Source: Adiantum capillus-veneris (lineage: Eukaryota > Streptophyta > Polypodiopsida > Polypodiales > Pteridaceae). From it: 64,000 bases of DNA. Below the pieces are notes generated by a model that worked only from the letters and a program-made list of their open reading frames with translations, ran no database searches and had not been told where the DNA came from. Positions 30,779 through 42,220 of the stretch are shown here, one piece after another. The stretch lies in the NCBI GenBank assembly GCA_014529385.2, contig CM043967.1, positions 11,298,001 through 11,362,000 on the forward strand. The letters run 5' to 3'. The translations under genes were made by a program, and so were the position numbers. Positions within the stretch are counted from its first letter, which is position 1. Every line of letters starts with the position of its first letter.

Positions 30779-31174
30779 CTCCTCTTGAGAGTCTACCAAT
30801 GCTTAGACCTTGGGCTATGCATATATCTATTGACAGGTGAGATTGCAAAGGGAATATTCGACTTCGTGTTGCATACATAAATAAGGCAGCCAACAATAGT
30901 TTGGTAAAGAGTGACATTGAGAAGATCACTAGCATCATGAAGACTCAGTTTCAAGCATGTTTCCATGGGAGTGGCAATAGGTTTGCAATCCTCAAGTTCA
31001 AACTTACATAGCATTGTCTCTATGTAACTTGTCTAACATAAATTGTATGTCCAGTTAATGATGCAACAACCCCAAATCTTTCATCTTGAAAGTAGCATTC
31101 AAATCAGCCTTAAATTTAGCAATATGTCTTTCATTTGGTCCAGTGATTAGTAAATCATCCAAATAGAGAACGAT
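30779..31174 (-). pseudogene. pol: Copia element E, RT C-terminus and RNase H start (left piece)
   Basis: Minus strand reads IVLYLDDLLITGPNERHIAK with the Y-x-DD motif at its upstream end, then FKMKDLG, then frame 31014-30793 with DCKPIATPMETCLKLSLHDA and YMHSPRSKHW. The protein is clearly the same family as element F (52.2-52.6 kb: YVDDLLITAPNERHIAEF, DCKPIATPMKTCLKL). It is cut at 31174 by element D and at 30779 by element C. Confidence 0.88.
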
Positions 31175-32764
31175 TGGCATAAAATATAATATCTAACCAA
31201 CCCAAATGATTTTTTCATGTTAAACTGATCACTTAATGTGGGAGAATAAACGGGACTAAGGATTAAGATATAGACATATGCTTACAGATCTATCTCAACA
31301 TAGGGCCAATGGTAAAGGGGCCCAAATGAGAGATGGTCTGTCATAGAGCAAGGCTAACCAACGGAGCATAAGACCTTAGGGTGAGCTTCATTGAAGACCT
31401 TCAATAATGAGTGTAAAAGTCCTTTGACCTTAGGTAAGATAGGGCTGAGCTCGAGGTGGAAACCCGGCCCAAGCTTAAGGTGCTTGTCATTCTTGATGAA
31501 TAAGGTGCTTGAGGTGCCTGATGACTGAGATGCTTGAGATGCTTGACGTGCTTGATGATTTAGATGCTTGAGGTGCTTGTCATCATGCTTGAGATGCTAG
31601 GGTTGTACTTGAGGTGAGAACCCAGCCCAAGCTTGAGGGGCTTAAGGGCCAAGCTTGTGGTGGAAACCCAACACAAGGTTGAGTGGCTTGAGGTGTGCAA
31701 AAGTCAAATCCAATACCTACAAGGAGGAGGCAAGCCCTACAAGAGGGGGGATGAGAGAGAACACACACACACTCACACAAGGCATTCTTGGTACAAAGAA
31801 AGCAAAAGGGACACTTGTCAAGTTCCTCCTCATGGTGTGCCTGAAGCCTATTGGTTGGCCACCCAAGGGGTTCAATGATAGTTTAGGAGATTTAATTAAT
31901 TTATTTTGCATTTATCAAGTCCTCTATCTCAAAGGGGAAAGCGGGACACTTGCCCAAGGCTACCCTTCTTACTTGATTTACCTCCTGCTTGTGATTGGCT
32001 AGGCTTGAAGGGGTCCAATGAGATTCAAGCATGAGCTACAAGGGGGGTCAACCAAGGAAGCTAGGGGCTTGCTTAGCGGGTATACTCTCCCACACACACT
32101 CACACACACTCTCATTTTGCATTGTGAAAAGTACAAGAGCTCCCTCTCCTTCTCCAAGCAAGTAGAGGTTGAGAGCCTACAACCAAATCCAACCAAGAGC
32201 CATGCTTCAAAGCTTAAGCTTGCCATCTTCTCCATCTTCATTACTATGCTATTGTGTATGCTAGAAAGAAGAGTTATGGTAAGTGAGGAGATAATTCTCT
32301 CTCCTATGATATGTTTCTTCTTCCTCTTTCCTACCCTTATTCCCTGCTAGCTCTCTCCACCTTTGAAGGTGTTTGAGGTCTTTGGACTGAGGCTTGGGAT
32401 AGTTAAATCTTTCTTCAAATTTTATGTTATGCTTGTGATGCATGAATCTTTCCATCTTCATTGCATCACCTAGATCACAAGGAACACAAAGATTGTATTG
32501 TAACAAGTCTCTCTTAATGGGAGAAATCATAATACAAATACCTATTGAAGGGGGGATCGGCTCAACATAAATCCGGTCCTCAAATGTTGTCATGTTCTCT
32601 AAATTCTCTCTCTTGCAAAAGTATTGTTCTTGCCAAGTTAACTAATTGCTATGTTTATGTTGCTATCATCAATTATGTTCACCCGCTATGCTCTCAAAGT
32701 AATTTTTCAAAAGTACTCTAATAAATTTTCGCTACTCTCAAGTTAATAGGCCCATTCCATTACA
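31175..32764 (+). repeat. 5' LTR of chromovirus element D
   Basis: Starts TGGCATAAAATATAATATC, ends ...CCATTCCATTACA. It pairs with 38227-39766 over its length and is about 1.59 kb. It contains a tgcttgagNtgcttgatga minisatellite at about 31480-31615. Flanking ACGAT (31170-31174) versus ATGAC (39767-39771) may be a target-site duplication with two transitions. Confidence 0.88.
31478..31615 (+). repeat. Minisatellite in the 5' LTR of element D
   Basis: About ten degenerate copies of gaNgtgcttgatga / gatgcttgag. The equivalent at 38520-38650 in the 3' LTR differs in copy number and order, so the block has changed since insertion. Confidence 0.7.
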
Positions 32765-32778
32765 TTGATATTAGAGCA
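32765..32778 (+). other. Primer-binding site of element D
   Basis: TTGATATTAGAGCA directly after the LTR. It matches the initiator-Met PBS TTGGTATCAGAGC with two differences (G to A and C to T), both of the deamination type. Confidence 0.65.
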
Positions 32779-33182
32779 TTTGGTTTCTCTTTTCTAGCTT
32801 AAGAAGAGAGGTCCGTAAGTACCCTATAAATGGTTGATGTTGCTAATTATATTAGGGTAAGTGGAATTGGGATCTATTATCAGTTTGTTGAGCCCACTAT
32901 GTGGGATAGGGTGCACACCTCGGGAGCTTTGGACTTAATAATGGAGTCTTTTTAGACTTGCCTACGGCTTCACCATTATTGAGCCATAAGAAGTTCAAAA
33001 GGAGCTAGCCCTTGGCAACTCTGCTATGTTAGACTTACTCCACTACTCTCTATAATTAACAACTTTGAGCCGTGGGTGTAGATACTTCAGAGCCGATTTT
33101 CAAAGTCTAAGAGAGGATTGGCAACTAAGGTTTTGAATAATTGCCAAAGTATACACTAAGTACATACATAAATTTTGTAAAC

Positions 33183-34724
33183 ATGGACCAAGAGAGTAGA
33201 ATGAACATTGATAGCTTTGATTTTCTTCATGAAGGTGCTAAAGATGATGCTCAAATGCTCGTCAATTATCTTGTTACTAGATTGCAGCAAGCTATGGGCA
33301 ACCCTGCTTTGCAAGCAGAAGTTATTCAGCAACTTCACGCTTATGGGATTTTCCTTCCTCTCCAAGAGGAGAGAGAGCTTAGGAGGCCTCTTGAAGAGAC
33401 CCTCAAAAGAAGACTCTCTCCCGTACAAGAGGAGGAATCCAAAGAGCAAGAAAGCAATTCAACTTTAAGTTCCTCTGAAGATGTTGCTCCACGAAGACGG
33501 CGGTCTAGATGATCGCCCACTCCTCCCAAGAGGAAAAGATCAACACACAGTCCTTCTCCTCGTCACTCCGAAAGGGAAGAGAGGAAACAAAGGAAGAAAA
33601 GGGCAAGAAAGAGGTCCTCCTCTTCTCCTTCTTCTTCACCTTCCTCCTCTTTCGACAAAAGCTATGGCTATTCTCCTAGATAATACAAGAGGGGAGGATA
33701 TCACAAATCATACCATTCATGGGGAAGGTCACAAAATCTAAAGAAGTTCAAGGAGGGAGGAAAGATTATCTCTTTTCTCACCTATGATGGCACCTTTGGT
33801 GCTACCGACAAAGTGTTGGCCTTCATCTAGCAATTTGATGTTGCCTTTGGAGACGAGGGATCCATAGAGTCCTCCAAGCTACACTATGTAACTATGAACT
33901 TTTAAAAATCAGCTCGTCAATGGTAGCCTTCGTGGCAACAGCAAAGCCCCAAAGACATGGAAAACTCTACGACTTCCCATCATGAAGCAATTCCTTACAA
34001 GCGATGCAAAGGACAAAGTGCTACATAATGGTGCAACTTGAAGCTTCTCTCTCATCAGTCTATCCACAAGTATGTAGAGAAGTTTTGGGATTTACATCTC
34101 TAGGCTACTATCTTTCAAAATATAGACTTTGCCGAGCAAAATCAACAAGTCTATGCGGGATTACCTGAAGAGATGGCCGAATACATCAACTCTCAACGGT
34201 TTGGTTCTATCACCGAAGTAATCCATCACACCATGGTTGCTTCACGAATCAATTTCCATCAAGGGGCTAGACGGAATGTCAAGTCCATGGAAGACAAAGA
34301 CAAAAATGATGCAAAGGGTAAAAACAATGCTCAAAATTCTTCCCAAGTCACTTCCAACAACAACAGCAACAATTGGTCCAAGGAGAAGGGAGTTTACAAA
34401 GGCAAAAACAAACTCTCTTTTGAAGAGCTTGAAGATTTACGCAAGGACCATAAGTGTTTCAAGTGTGGGGAGCAAGGACATGGCTATCGTTCTTGTCCCA
34501 AGAAGAATGTTCGCAATGAGACTCTTAGGGCTTCCACCATCAAAGCTCCAAAAGAGGATGTTCATTGCAAAGGATCATCACTTTTCTATGCTTGGGAAAA
34601 GGTAAGAGAGCATGATGCCTTCATCTTGTTTGACCCTGGCTCTACTCGCAACTTCATATACAGTGGAGTTGGCCACCAAGTTGGGAATTCAAGCTTTCAA
34701 GATAGGAGATATGGTAATGGCTGA
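33183..34724 (+). pseudogene. gag: Gag of element D with SR-rich linker
   Basis: I prefer the ATG at 33183 (MDQESRMNIDSFDFLHEGA) over the one at 33141. The first 110 codons are acidic and helical; an Arg/Ser-rich region follows (RRRRSR before a stop at 33510-33512, then RKKRARKRSSSSPSSSPSSS in another frame near 33590-33660). The gag core near 33750-34230 is broken by several shifts; frame 34173-34724 ends with a canonical zinc knuckle CFKCGEQGHGYRSCP (C-x2-C-x4-H-x4-C, about 34456-34500). Nucleic-acid binding in the particle is the expected role. Confidence 0.82.
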
Positions 34725-35025
34725 CACGGCTTTCAAGGGACAACAAGCCTCTGTTACTCCCTTGATTGGGAAGTTGAGGCTTCATGTCCAAAGCTATGTC
34801 AACAAAGAGGACTTCTTCCTCTCTCCTCTCCAACATGAGGAAGCTATCCTAGGGGGGCCATGGTTTGATTGCATGGCTGACAATATGAAGTTCCCTGAAA
34901 GGAGAATCTACTTCACCTACAGGGGAAAGAACATGTATATAGATGCTAGTGAGGGTGGTTGCATTATTCCACTTGTCAGTTTTTGCATACATGACTTTTG
35001 TCAAAGAGTCTCTAAAAGATCCTAA
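34590..35025 (+). pseudogene. pro: Retropepsin of element D
   Basis: ILFDPGSTRNFI (Asp-Pro-Gly in place of the commoner DSG) lies at the end of the gag frame near 34620-34655; a shift moves to frame 34612-35025 with VELATKLGIQAFKIGDMVMA and EEAILGGPWFDCMADNMKFP, the ILG-x-x-W motif. The two halves in different frames show one indel near 34660. D-P-G is seen in active plant chromovirus proteases, so it is not by itself a defect. Confidence 0.8.
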
Positions 35026-35094
35026 TGTTTTATAAAATGTAAATGGTAGGAATCTAGAAGAGTTAGACTTGTCTAATTAAGAGGATTCCAAGAT

Positions 35095-35680
35095 GTGTTC
35101 ATCGATGATATCCCTATGGACTTACCTCCAAAACAAGGGGATGATGACCATCAAATTGGGCTCCTTCCAAGAAGCTCACCGCCTAACAAGTCTCCTTATC
35201 GAGTCTCTGAATCTCAACAAGAGGAGATCATGACGCAAGTACATGAATTGGTAGACAAAGGGATGGTGAGGCCTAGTTCCTCTCCCTTTTGTTCTCCAGT
35301 CCTTTTATTGCAAAAGAAATATGGTACATATCGTATGTGTGTGGACTATCGAGCACTAAACCATATCACTATCAAAAATAGATTGCCCTACCTCGGGTAG
35401 AAGATCTGTTTGATGAACTACAAGGCTCTACCTACTTCAGTAGGATTGACCTTAAACGTGGCTATCATCAAATAAGGGTAGTGGATGAAGATATCCTAAA
35501 GACCGCATTTCGCACAACGTTTGGTCTTTATGAATATCTAGTCATGCCTTTTGGCTTGACTAATGCACCAGCTACATTCAATCATCTAATGGAGAAAAAT
35601 TTTAGACCGTACCGCAAATTCACTCGAGTGTTCTTTGATGATATCATCATCTACTTAAGCAACATCTCCAAGTGATTTTT
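35095..35680 (+). pseudogene. pol (RT): Reverse transcriptase of element D
   Basis: [36 protein letters not shown], then a 1-nt shift near 35395, [13 protein letters not shown] (catalytic Asp region), [17 protein letters not shown] and the active site FFDDIIIYL (Asp-Asp near 35635-35640). All three catalytic Asp positions survive. Broken by one early shift and one after 35660. Confidence 0.9.
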
Positions 35681-36390
35681 GATGGAGAAGAAGCTTTTTC
35701 TGAATCAAAAGAAAAAAAAAATTTCCTTCAAGAGATTCAATATCTAGGTTATATTATCTCTCAAGATGGTATCCTTATGGATCCATCAAAGTTAGAGGTA
35801 ATAAAAGCATGGCCTAACCCAAGGAATCTACATGAGCTAAGAAGCTTTATTGGTATGTGCGCATACTATAGATGCTTCATAGCAAAATTCTCTCAAATAG
35901 CAGGACCACTACATGACTTAACTAAGAAAAAATTTAAGTATGTATGGACTACTAAGGAGAAAAAAACTTTTGATAAGCTCAAAGAAAATCTTACCTCCCA
36001 ACCAGTCCTCACGCTTCCGGATCTCTCAAAGCCATTTGAGGTCCAATGTGATGCTTGTGGTGATTTCCTTGGAGCAATTTTGCTTCAAGAAGGGCATGCC
36101 ATAGCATATAAGAGCCGAAGGGTCAATACTGATGAACGAGTCTTGCGTTTATGAGAAAGAGATTTTAGTTGTTCTACATACCCTAGACACATGGAAGCAC
36201 TACTTATTGGGGACTCCATTCATTCTATGAACGGACCACCAAAGTCACAAGTAATTCATGACCCAAACCAAGATCTTTGACAAACAAATGAGGTGGGAAA
36301 ATTTTGTTTTGCAATTTAATTTCCATATTGCTCACATTGCTAGTAAGCACAATCAAGTTGCCGGTGCACTTTCATGACGACCAAAAGTTA
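35681..36390 (+). pseudogene. pol (RH): RT thumb and RNase H of element D
   Basis: QYLGYIISQDGILMDPSKLE and FIGMCAYYRCFIAKFSQIAG form the RT connection. PFEVQCDACGDFLGAILLQE is the RNase H start (usual D-A-S replaced by DAC). After a shift near 36150, YEKEILVVLHTLDTWKHYLL, TDHQSHK and MRWENFVLQFNFHIAHIASK follow, with in-frame TGA at 36228-36230 and 36375-36377 where the family has Arg. Confidence 0.85.
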
Positions 36391-36392
36391 AT

Positions 36393-37202
36393 GTGGTGTC
36401 TATAGCTACTCACAATTATCTATCTTCTATCATAGACGAGTATGCTACTAACCCTAATTTTAGAGACACAATGTCAGCCCTTGCTTTGGGGAAGAAAGAG
36501 GAACCATTCACCTTGCACGATGGTTATCTTCTCCACGGCAATAGGCTATGTGTTACCCATTCTCTTCGTGAGAAATTTATGTATGAATCCCATGCTCCTC
36601 CCTATGCGGGACATAGAGGTATTCAACCTACTCTTTGAGGAGTAGAGACGTATTTCTATTGGCCTACCATGAAATTGGACATACAAGAGTATGTTTCAAA
36701 ATGTGTAGTATGCCAAAAGACCAAGTATGATAGAGTGAAACAACCTGGATTACTCCATCCATTGCATATCCCAAATTCACCATGGGAGAGTATATCCATG
36801 GATTTCATCTTTGGATTACCCAAGTCTATCCATGGGAATATGGAAATATGGACAATAGTCAATAGGTTTAGCAAGCAAGCACACTTTATTCCTGTCAAAA
36901 AGACTATTAAGGCACACCAAAGGGTAACTCTCTTTATATCTCAGATTTTCAAACACCATGGATTACCAACATTCATCGTGTCAGATAGAGATCCTAGAAT
37001 GACCAGTAGTTTTTGGAATGGTCTCTTTGAAAATCTAGGAACAAGATTTAATTTCTCTTCGGCCTATCACCCACAAACGGATGTCCAAAGTGAGATAGCC
37101 AATATTACGATACTCGATCTACTCAAGACTTATGTTACCAAAGTAGATCAACACCTCACGATGGGAAAAGTACTTACCTCTTGTAGAGTATGCCTACAAT
37201 AA
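36393..37202 (+). pseudogene. pol (INT): Integrase core of element D with complete DD35E
   Basis: Zinc module: HAPPYAGHRGIQPT then CVVCQKTKYD. The catalytic triad is intact: ISMDFIFGLP (Asp 36801-36803), IVSDRDPRM (Asp 36984-36986) and VQSEIANI (Glu 37092-37094), the last two 36 codons apart. Frame 36669-37202 keeps all three in one ORF. A TGA at 36637 region (CTTTGAGGA) splits the zinc module from the core. Confidence 0.9.
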
Positions 37203-37639
37203 TAATGTACATACTTCTACGAGAAAATCACCTTTTGAGATCATTGAGGAAAGACCTAAAAGTCCCTTGCTACTCAAAGTACATGGGAAGATCTTCGCTG
37301 CCGATGAGTATACCGAAACCTACAAGAATCTTTTCAAAAGATTAAGGAGGCTATATCCATCTCTCAACAAAGGAAAAAAGTTGATGCTAATAATCACACA
37401 AGGGCCTTAACGTTCAAAGAAAATGATTGGGTCTTACTTAAGTTTCCTAAGGCTCAATTAAGGCAAACGATGGGCAAAAATCCTACGGGCCATCAAAAGT
37501 ATTATGCTAAGTTAGCAAAAAGATACTATGGTCCTTTCCAAATCTTGAAGCCCATCAATGAGATGGCTTACCAACTCAAGTTCCCAACCATTGGCTCATA
37601 CACAATGCCTTTTATGTGAGCCTACTTAAGCCCTATAAA
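37203..37639 (+). pseudogene. pol (INT C-term): Integrase C-terminal region of element D (GPY/F module)
   Basis: Several frames combine to give RKSPFEIIEERPKSPLLLK-like sequence, then ENDWVLLKFPKAQLRQTM and KRYYGPFQILKPINEMAYQL, which holds the GPF motif. This DNA-binding module joins integrase to the chromodomain in chromoviruses. Confidence 0.8.
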
Positions 37640-37879
37640 GGAGATCCACCAAGTGAACCAATTATCCAAGACCCTCTCAAAATTGAAGACCAAGAAGAGG
37701 TGCTACAATCCAAAGCTATACTTCGGCATGAAGACAAGGTACTACGACATGGTAATATTATCTGACGGTATCTTATTAAGTTCAAAAATTATCCTTTTGA
37801 AGATGCTAGATGGATACAAGGAATACAGCTTAAGGATGGTATGAACCTTGTCAGTGCTTATAATGCTACATTAGAGTAA
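37640..37879 (+). pseudogene. Chromodomain of element D
   Basis: In the frame starting at 37640: PIIQDPLKIEDQEEVLQSKA, then ILRHEDKVLRHGNII, a TGA at 37763-37765, and RYLIKFKNYPFEDARWIQGI, ending at TAA 37877-37879. Y-L-I-K-F/W-K-x-Y-P-x-E-x-A-x-W is the chromodomain core. Such domains target integration to marked chromatin, and this one identifies D as a chromovirus. The main ORF call in this region (37653-37844) is an out-of-frame shadow. Confidence 0.85.
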
Positions 37880-38208
37880 GCAAATGTACAATTTTTTTTA
37901 AATGACCCATGTTTTTGTCTTATAAGACTAGTTCTCTTTTTAATTGTGCACAAATTTAAATAGTATGCATGCTTAGAATCATGTTTGTGATGATGACATC
38001 TCTCAAACACCAAGTAGAATTTGTCACTCTACTTTGGGAGAATGAAAAGGACTAAAGAGCAGACATGCTTGCGGCAGCTATGTCTCCCAGGATTAGTCAT
38101 CCATCTTGGAAAGATGTTGTAGGGTAAAAAGGGATCTCTACCTGCTAAGTAAGATTGACTAATGACTAATGATTTACCTCTTCTACCTCATAGTCGATGA
38201 CAACTATG
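37880..38208 (+). other. 3' untranslated region of element D
   Basis: No ORF. The sequence ccaagtagaatttgtcactc at 38009 and nearby agrees with a UTR between the chromodomain stop and the PPT. Confidence 0.6.
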
Positions 38209-38226
38209 ATTTCAAGAGAGAGGCAA
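38209..38226 (+). other. Polypurine tract of element D
   Basis: tttcaagagagaggcaa sits directly before the 3' LTR start TGTCATAAAAT. It is impure compared with typical PPTs. Confidence 0.55.
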
Positions 38227-39766
38227 TGTCATAAAATCTAATATCTAACAAACCCAAATGATTTTCTCATATTAAATTGATCACTTAATGTGGGAGAATA
38301 AATGGGACCAAGGGTTAAGATATAGACATGTGCTTATAGATCTTTCTCAACACGGGGCCAATGGTAAAGGGGCCCAAATGAGAGATGGTCTATCAAAGAT
38401 CAAGATTAACCAATGGAGCATAAGACCTTAGGGTGAGATTCATTGAAGACCTCCAATAATGAGTGTAAAAGTCCTTTGATCATAGGTAACCTAGGGCTGA
38501 GCTTGAGGTGGAAACCCGGCCAAAGCTTAAGGTGCTTGAGGTGCTTGTTGTGCTTGATGACTAAGGTCCTTCAGGTGCTTGATGACTGAGATGCTTAAGG
38601 TGCTTGATGATTGAGATGCTTGTCATCATGCTTGAGATGCTAGGGATGTACTTGAGGTGAGAACCCAGACCAAGCTTGAGGGGCTTAAGGGCCAAGCTTA
38701 TGGTGGGAACCCAACCCAAGGTTGAGTGGCTTGAGGTGTGCAAAATTCAAATCCAATACCTACAAGGAGGGGGCGAGCCCTACAAGAGGGGGGATGAGAG
38801 AGAACACACACACACACACTCACACAAGGCATGCTTGGTACAAAGAAAGTAGAAGGGACACTTGTCAAATTCCTCCTCATGTTTTCACAATGGTGTGCCT
38901 AAATCCTATTTCTTGGCCACCCAAAGGGTTCAATGATAATTTAGGAGATTTAATTAATTGATTTTGCATTTATCAAGTCCTCTCTCTCAAAGGGGAAAGG
39001 GGGACACTTGTCCCAAGGCTACCTTCTTACTTGATTTACCTCCTGCTTGTGATTGGCTAGGCCTGGAGGGGTCCAATGAGCTTCAAGCATGAGCTACAAG
39101 GGGGGGTCGACCAAGGAAGCTAGGGGCTTCCTTAGTGAGTATACTCTCCCACACACACTCTCATTGTGCATTGTGCAAAGTGTGAAAATCCAACCAAGAG
39201 ATATGCTTCAATGCTTAAGCTTGCCATCTTCTCCATCTTCATTACTATGCTATTATGTATGCTAGCAAGAAGTGTTATGATAAGTGAGGAGTTAATTCTT
39301 TCTCCTATCAAATGTTTCTTCTACCTCTTCCCTACCCTCATTCCGTGCTAGCTCTCTCCACCTTCGAAGGTGTTTGAGGTCTTGGGATTGAGGCTTGGGA
39401 TAGTTAAAGCTTTCTTCAAATTTTATGCTATGCTTGTGATGCATGAAGCTTTCCATCTTCAGTGCATCACCTAAATCACAAGGAACACAAAGATTGTATA
39501 GTAACAAGTCTCTCTTAATAGGAGGAATCATAATACAAATGCCTATTGGAAGGGGGACCCCGGCTCCACATAATCCGGTCCTCAAGTGTTGTCATGTTCT
39601 CTAAATTCTCTCTCTTGCAAAAGTATTGTTCATGCCAAGTTAACTAATTGCTATGTTTATGTTGCTATCATCAATTATGTTCACCAGCTATTCTCTCAAA
39701 GTAATTTCTCAAAATTACTCTCATTAATTTCCGCTTTTCTCAAGTTAATAGGCCAATTCCATGGCA
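38227..39766 (+). repeat. 3' LTR of chromovirus element D
   Basis: TGTCATAAAATCTAATATC...AATTCCATGGCA. It pairs with 31175-32764 and is about 1.54 kb. In the stretch around ggttgagtggcttgaggtgt the two LTRs differ at roughly one base in fifteen by eye. A short region of the 5' copy near 32140-32175 is missing here. Confidence 0.88.
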
Positions 39767-40625
39767 ATGACAATGAGAAGTACATCACCCTCATGCTTTA
39801 CATACAATGTGCTTTCTATTGGAATGCTACAAAAGTCTCATTTGACCAAATGAGTATCAGCTTCCTCATACCAAGCATGACAAGATTGCTTCAACCCATA
39901 TAAATCTTTCTTACATTTGCAACTTTATCCTCTTGTTCTTTCTTGACAAAACCGTGAGGCTACCACTCAAGAAAGTAGTTAATATTGTATGACTGATGTA
40001 CATCCCAACCAAAATGAGATGCCAATGCACATAGAAAATGCACAGTAGTCATACAACAAGTGGGAGCAAAATTCTCTTAATAATCTATGCTTTTTTGTTG
40101 TGCATAACCCTTTGCAACAAGTTGAGACTTATAGCATCTCACCATCTGGCTTGCATTTCAACTTGTAAGCCCACTTTGTACCAATGGAATTTTTTCCATG
40201 AGGAAAATCACATAAATTCCATGTGTCATTTTCTATAAGTGCCTCATATTCAGATTGCATGGCAATCATCCAATTTTACAAATTTTGTGCTTCATCAAAA
40301 GATAGGGGTTCCTTAACATCACATAAGCTAGAAAAAACCAAAGCATAATAATTTGATTCATAAGAGGCATTGCGAGAACCTGAATGAGTATGACTAGACA
40401 AAGGTGCATCCAATTTGCCGTCAGATAAAGTATGCACCTGCCATTTTGGCATACCTCTAGCTTGCTCATTCTTAGTCCTTTTCCTCATCAAGTCTAAATG
40501 TACATCTGCATCAGTAATAGGGTGACCTGTAACATTTTCAAAAATCCCCAAAAGCTCTGCATTTTCCTCATTTGAATTTACATTCAAACTTCCATCACTA
40601 AAAAGAGGCAACAAATTTTCATAAA
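39767..40625 (-). pseudogene. pol: Copia element E, integrase tail and RT N-terminus (right piece)
   Basis: Minus strand frame 40614-40276 reads NEENAELLGIFENVTGHPIT, MPKWQVHTLSDGKLDAPLSS and SFDEAQNL; then NWMIAMQSEYEALIENDTWN, KWAYKLKCKPDG, DLYGLKQSCHAWYEEADTHL and finally STLYVKHEGDVLLIVI, where element D interrupts. The protein continues in the left piece (IVLYLDDLL at 31174). Same family as element F (MPKWLMHTLHDSKLDAPLSS at 51.49 kb). Its upstream part (gag, protease, integrase core) is not found beyond 40625. Confidence 0.88.
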
Positions 40626-40745
40626 TGTCCTACAAGCACCAACACGGCATCGCGCAACAAGCAGCATGAGCGGGTTGCGCAACAGTGTGGCATGGGCACC
40701 AGCCCGGCATTATGCACCAGTGTGGCATCAAGCTGCCATCCAATT
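40626..40745 (+). repeat. GC-rich short repeats of the gcaccagNNNggcat type
   Basis: gcaccaacacggcat, gcaccagcccggcat and gcaccagtgtggcat occur at about 40637, 40697 and 40714 within 110 bp. Composition differs from both sides; origin unknown. Confidence 0.6.
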
Positions 40746-40840
40746 ATTTCAATCTCTATTTAAAAATGAAATCCATTTCTACTTCAACCCAAACTTGACA
40801 CAAACAACATCTTTAAAAATAGACATAAATTCCTATTTAT

Positions 40841-41112
40841 GTTTCTATGAACAAAGCATATGTTTTGTTTATACAACCAATGTTCTTCTTACGATTTTCT
40901 AACCTCACCTAACTCATGCTTATCTACTCTGCATAAACTTTAAAATAATTGGTACCTAGTTTGGATTCACGACAACGTTTCTATGAACAAAGCATGTGTT
41001 TTGTTTATACAGTCAATGTTCTTCTTACGTTTTTCTAGGCTCATCTAAGTCATGCTTATCTACTATGTGTAAATTTTTAAAATAATTGGTACCTCGTTTG
41101 TTGTGGTGGCTG
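40841..41112. repeat. 136-bp tandem duplication
   Basis: gtttctatgaacaaagcat starts copies at 40841 and 40977. Both continue through gttttgtttatacaNNcaat, catgcttatctact and aaaataattggtacct. The two copies differ at about one base in ten. Confidence 0.85.
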
Positions 41113-41181
41113 GTCTTCGACTATTAGAGTATGGCTTGGGCCAGCTCCATCATTGTTCTTCTTTGCTACTTTAGGGGCCAT
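41077..41181 (-). pseudogene. Possible start-exon ORF (MAPK... type)
   Basis: Minus-strand ATG at 41181 opens MAPKVAKKNNDGAGPSHTLI, continuing to EDQPPQQTRYQLF and a stop. An AG|GTACC donor-like site lies in it, immediately before the 136-bp duplication. The basic MAPK start recalls the MAPKR/MPPKR start exons in element C LTRs, but the rest differs. A single example with no TATA box seen. Confidence 0.3.
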
Positions 41182-42220
41182 TGCACAACTCAAAAATGAA
41201 ATTAATAGAAAAGAAAAAAAAATCTCGTACTAAGTGCAAGTCTGAGGGCCAAATTTAGTCAAAACATCCAAGTAATTCAATAACCTTAGTTTCTAGGGTC
41301 GAGTGAATTAACTTGACCCAAAAATCAAGTGAAAATAGGTAATTTAGCAAAAATTTATTTATAGAAAAAAATTACATTCAAATAAAAATCACAACAAAAT
41401 TTCAAGAGATAAAAAGAGTCTTTTAGAACTCTGTAAAAATATTTGAAATTTTCTAAGATATACCTAATAATTTTTCCTAAATTTTCTAGGCTTAAATTGC
41501 CTATTTCTAGTGAAAATTCCATTTATTTGAGCATAAAAGTATTTTTTAAGCTTAAAATTATCTTTTAAAAATAAAAAAATCACAATTAATTTTTCAGATT
41601 AAGAAATAACTTTAGAAATTATGATAGTAGAGATATTAAAACTTCAATTAGATGCTATCAATAGTAAAACTTATGGTCTTAGCTGATTTTCTAGTATCTA
41701 ACTACTAATTTACTGAATCTAATGACCCATGAATGATTATGTATAATTATTTGGATAATACAGACATATCTAGGTCCATTTATGCATAGATAGAGCGAGT
41801 ACGAGTGCGTAATGGCCATGCATGCTAGATTTCTGCAATTTTCAGATATCCCTATCATTCCTAGAGACCATGCATACAAAAATCATGCATGCAAGAGTTG
41901 CATGTTACATAGCATGAAAGGTTACAAAAAAATCTAGAGAGAGAAAGTGATGAGAGAGAGAAGAGAAAGAGAGAGAGAGAGAGAGAGTCTATGTGTGAAA
42001 ACTTAACTTGAAATATACCTCTAATCAATTGAGTAGCTTCCCTCATTGCTTTGTGATCTTTGCCTCTTTCGTTGCTCGTGAGTTGCTTCGTTCATTGCGA
42101 GTACGTTCGAGGGAGATTTTCTATATTCTAAGAGTCTTTGCTATTCTAGATATTGTTGAAGCTGGCAGAGTTGAGCATATCTAAGTTGTGTCCCACATGA
42201 TGGTGTAGGTGATCATAAGA
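41182..42220. other. AT-rich DNA with a (GA)n tract, no genes
   Basis: 41182-41650 is very AT-rich with no frame. A (GA)n-rich tract lies at 41937-41987. Around 42060-42130 the sequence has a gttgcttcgttcattgcgag block without recognised function. Confidence 0.5.

Noticed and set aside
37653-37844. 63-aa ORF as a separate gene
   Set aside because: It is a shifted frame over the chromodomain; the frame starting at 37640 gives the recognisable protein.
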